The position numbers and the translations under genes were made by a program. Below are positions 62,513 to 64,000 of a stretch of 64,000 nucleotides of DNA, in pieces. The DNA lies in NCBI GenBank assembly GCA_000686145.1, contig JMMB01000007.1, positions 2,542,001-2,606,000 on the forward strand, in the 5' to 3' direction. Position 1 is the first letter of the stretch. Every line of letters begins with the position of its first letter. The notes beneath the pieces are model-generated. The model had not been told where the DNA came from. It saw only the letters and a program-made list of their open reading frames with translations, and searched no databases. Source of the stretch: Peptostreptococcaceae bacterium VA2. Its GTDB lineage: Bacteria; Bacillota; Clostridia; Peptostreptococcales; Peptostreptococcaceae.

Positions 62513-63667
62513 CTTTTTTTTAAACATATTTTCTATCTTTTGGCCAAAAGTTCTTTTCTTTTCATGAACTTCTTCTCCACATTCTTGAGCAAATTGTTTT
62601 AATAAATCCTTTTGCTTTTCGTTTAATTTCTTAGGAGTATCAACTACAACTTTAATATACTGATCTCCTCTAGTATTACCTCTAAGTCTTGGTATACCTT
62701 TTTCTCTTAATCTAAATACAGTTCCTGTTTGAGTTCCTTCTGGTACACTGTACTTAACTTTTCCATCTAAAGTTGGAACCTCTATTTCGTCTCCTAGTGT
62801 AGCCTGAACAAATGTTATTGGCATGTCAAAGTATATATCATTTCCTTCTCTTGTGAATAATGGATGAGATTTAACATTAACTACTATATATAAGTCTCCT
62901 CTTGGTCCACCTTTACTTCCTACTTCACCTTGATTAGATAATTTTATCATTTGACCATCATCTATACCAGCTGGTATATCAACTTCAATAGTCTTAACTT
63001 TTCTAGTGCTTCCTTGACCATGGCATTTGCTACATGGTGATTCTACAACTTCACCTTCTCCATTACATGCACTACAAGGTCTTGAACTTGCTATGTTTCC
63101 AAATGGAGTTCTTTGAACAGTTCTAACTTCACCTGCACCATTACATGTTGGACAAGCTTTTTTACTTGTTCCTGGCTTTGCACCAGATCCATTACATTCA
63201 CTACATTCTTCGCTTCTAGTTAATTTTATAGATGCTTTTTTACCAAATGCAGCTTCTTCAAAAGTTATATCTATATCTTGTCTTATGTCTGCTCCACGCT
63301 CGGGACCTCTTCTTCTATTTCTTTGGCCACCAAATCCGCCTCCGAATATATCTCCAAACATATCTCCAAATATATCTTCAAATCCTCCGAATCCACCTTG
63401 ACCACCAAATCCACCTTGGCCTCCGAATCCGCCTTGACCATTCATTCCTGCATGGCCAAATTGATCGTAAGTTTGTCTTTTAGTATCATCTGATAAGACT
63501 TCATATGCTTCACTTAATTCTTTGAATTTTTCTTCTGCTTCTTTATTGTCAGGATTTCTGTCTGGATGATATTGCATTGCTAATTTTCTATAAGCTTTTT
63601 TTAGTGCTTGAGCATCTGCATTTTTGTCAACACCCAGCACATCATAATAGTCTCTTTTAGTACTCAA
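62510..63667 (-). CDS. dnaJ: Chaperone DnaJ
   Basis: A 385-residue type I Hsp40. The J-domain starts [21 protein letters not shown] with [13 protein letters not shown] holding HPD. A Gly/Phe region follows ([20 protein letters not shown]). The four zinc motifs of CxxCxGxG type are [24 protein letters not shown] and CSKCHGQG. The start is TTG 63665-63667 behind AAGGCGGTGG. It works with DnaK, which is encoded just upstream. Confidence 0.97.
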   Translation of the reverse strand: MSTKRDYYDVLGVDKNADAQALKKAYRKLAMQYHPDRNPDNKEAEEKFKELSEAYEVLSDDTKRQTYDQFGHAGMNGQGGFGGQGGFGGQGGFGGFEDIFGDMFGDIFGGGFGGQRNRRRGPERGADIRQDIDITFEEAAFGKKASIKLTRSEECSECNGSGAKPGTSKKACPTCNGAGEVRTVQRTPFGNIASSRPCSACNGEGEVVESPCSKCHGQGSTRKVKTIEVDIPAGIDDGQMIKLSNQGEVGSKGGPRGDLYIVVNVKSHPLFTREGNDIYFDMPITFVQATLGDEIEVPTLDGKVKYSVPEGTQTGTVFRLREKGIPRLRGNTRGDQYIKVVVDTPKKLNEKQKDLLKQFAQECGEEVHEKKRTFGQKIENMFKKK

Positions 63668-63696
63668 ATTGTGCCACCGCCTTTATATTACAAAAC

Positions 63697-63729
63697 AATA
63701 GCTTGTAGAATATCATACTACAAGCTATT
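63697..63729 (-). other. Hairpin between dnaK and dnaJ
   Basis: AATAGCTTGTAG (63697-63708) pairs with CTACAAGCTATT (63718-63729) over 12 bp. On the minus strand it is followed by UGUUUUG. It probably lowers dnaJ relative to dnaK or serves as an mRNA processing site. Confidence 0.55.
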
Positions 63730-63842
63730 ATCATTATTTTAAGCATATGATCTTCATTTTTACAATGGTTTTATGCTTATGAAAAGATATTCTTTTCTTT
63801 TACTCTATATTAATTATATACAAATATGTCTATTTGTGTAAC

Positions 63843-64000
63843 TTATTTTTCTTCGTTTACTTCTGTAAAGTCAGCATCAACTACATTATCATCTTTTGGA
63901 GCTTCTTGTTCTGCACCACCATTAGCTTGTGCATCAGCTTGAGCTTGTTGATACATTTGCTCAGATACCTTATGGAATTTGTTCATTACTTCATCTATAG
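63843..64000 (-). CDS. dnaK: Chaperone DnaK, C-terminal end only
   Basis: The final 51 codons of DnaK are visible, ending EVMNKFHKVSEQMYQQAQAD, a Gly/Ala/Gln stretch, and DDNVVDADFTEVNEEK. This is the end of the helical lid and the disordered tail with its conserved acidic EVNEE-like end. The rest lies beyond the window edge. Confidence 0.93.
   Translation of the reverse strand, partial: IDEVMNKFHKVSEQMYQQAQADAQANGGAEQEAPKDDNVVDADFTEVNEEK

Noticed and set aside
63350-63440. Short direct DNA repeat in dnaJ.
   Set aside because: It codes for the normal Gly/Phe-rich linker ([14 protein letters not shown]) of DnaJ.

Overview
This 64 kb window is low-GC, AT-rich chromosomal DNA from an anaerobic, spore-forming, amino-acid-fermenting clostridium. 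The gene content and order fit the Peptostreptococcaceae, near Clostridioides, Paraclostridium or Romboutsia: a selenoprotein glycine reductase operon, an oxo-acid fermentation cluster, CotJ and YqfC/YqfD sporulation genes, and the ccpN-ppdK, glyQS, recO-era-cdd-dgkA-ybeY and rpsU-dnaJ-dnaK blocks. The species is inference. Most genes lie on the minus strand, as expected for one arm of a replichore. I see no rRNA, tRNA, CRISPR array, intact transposase or prophage.

Layout. Positions 1-5.3 kb hold grdX-trxB-trxA-grdE-grdA-grdB (minus; grdB is cut by the window edge). GrdA and GrdB are each interrupted by an in-frame UGA that must be read as selenocysteine. A glycine riboswitch with a terminator and a sigma-A promoter lie upstream. 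Positions 5.3-10.6 kb hold an M3 oligopeptidase, a HAD phosphatase with a frameshift in an A10 run, a relic of a response regulator, a pentapeptide-repeat potassium-channel-like protein, and two small Cys-rich proteins. Positions 10.6-17.7 kb hold an aminotransferase-iorA-iorB-buk fermentation cluster with a well-formed sigma-54 promoter and its PrpR-like enhancer-binding activator. Positions 17.9-30.6 kb are mixed: a SIMPL protein, a GT51 glycosyltransferase, a 56-residue ferredoxin, a probable C-rich small RNA, a Ser/Thr kinase with a small coupled partner, DEDDh exonucleases, ftsEX with an M23 hydrolase, an intracellular subtilisin, a MORN-repeat protein and a TtcA-like enzyme. Positions 30.7-36.2 kb hold cotJA-cotJB-cotJC, a small acidic peptide gene, unknown genes, topB and a zinc-ribbon protein. 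Positions 36.3-57.4 kb are the conserved housekeeping block. Positions 57.6-64 kb hold a two-domain BFD-like protein, an unexplained patch with coding-like relics, a ROK glucokinase, a MerR regulator with its MATE pump and classic 19-bp-spacer operator, then dnaJ and the end of dnaK.

How the genes work together. Two Stickland-type energy routes sit side by side. Glycine reductase (reductive) is switched on by glycine through the riboswitch. The transaminase, IorAB and butyrate kinase (oxidative) are switched by a sigma-54 activator. PPDK with its kinase/phosphorylase and CcpN form the pyruvate-PEP control unit. FtsEX plus the coiled-coil M23 protein form a cell-wall hydrolase module.

The most novel-looking item is a candidate small RNA at about 21148-21278 (plus). 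It has its own promoter, five C-rich runs complementary to G-rich Shine-Dalgarno sites, and a strong terminator. All calls come from reading the sequence; no database search was run.
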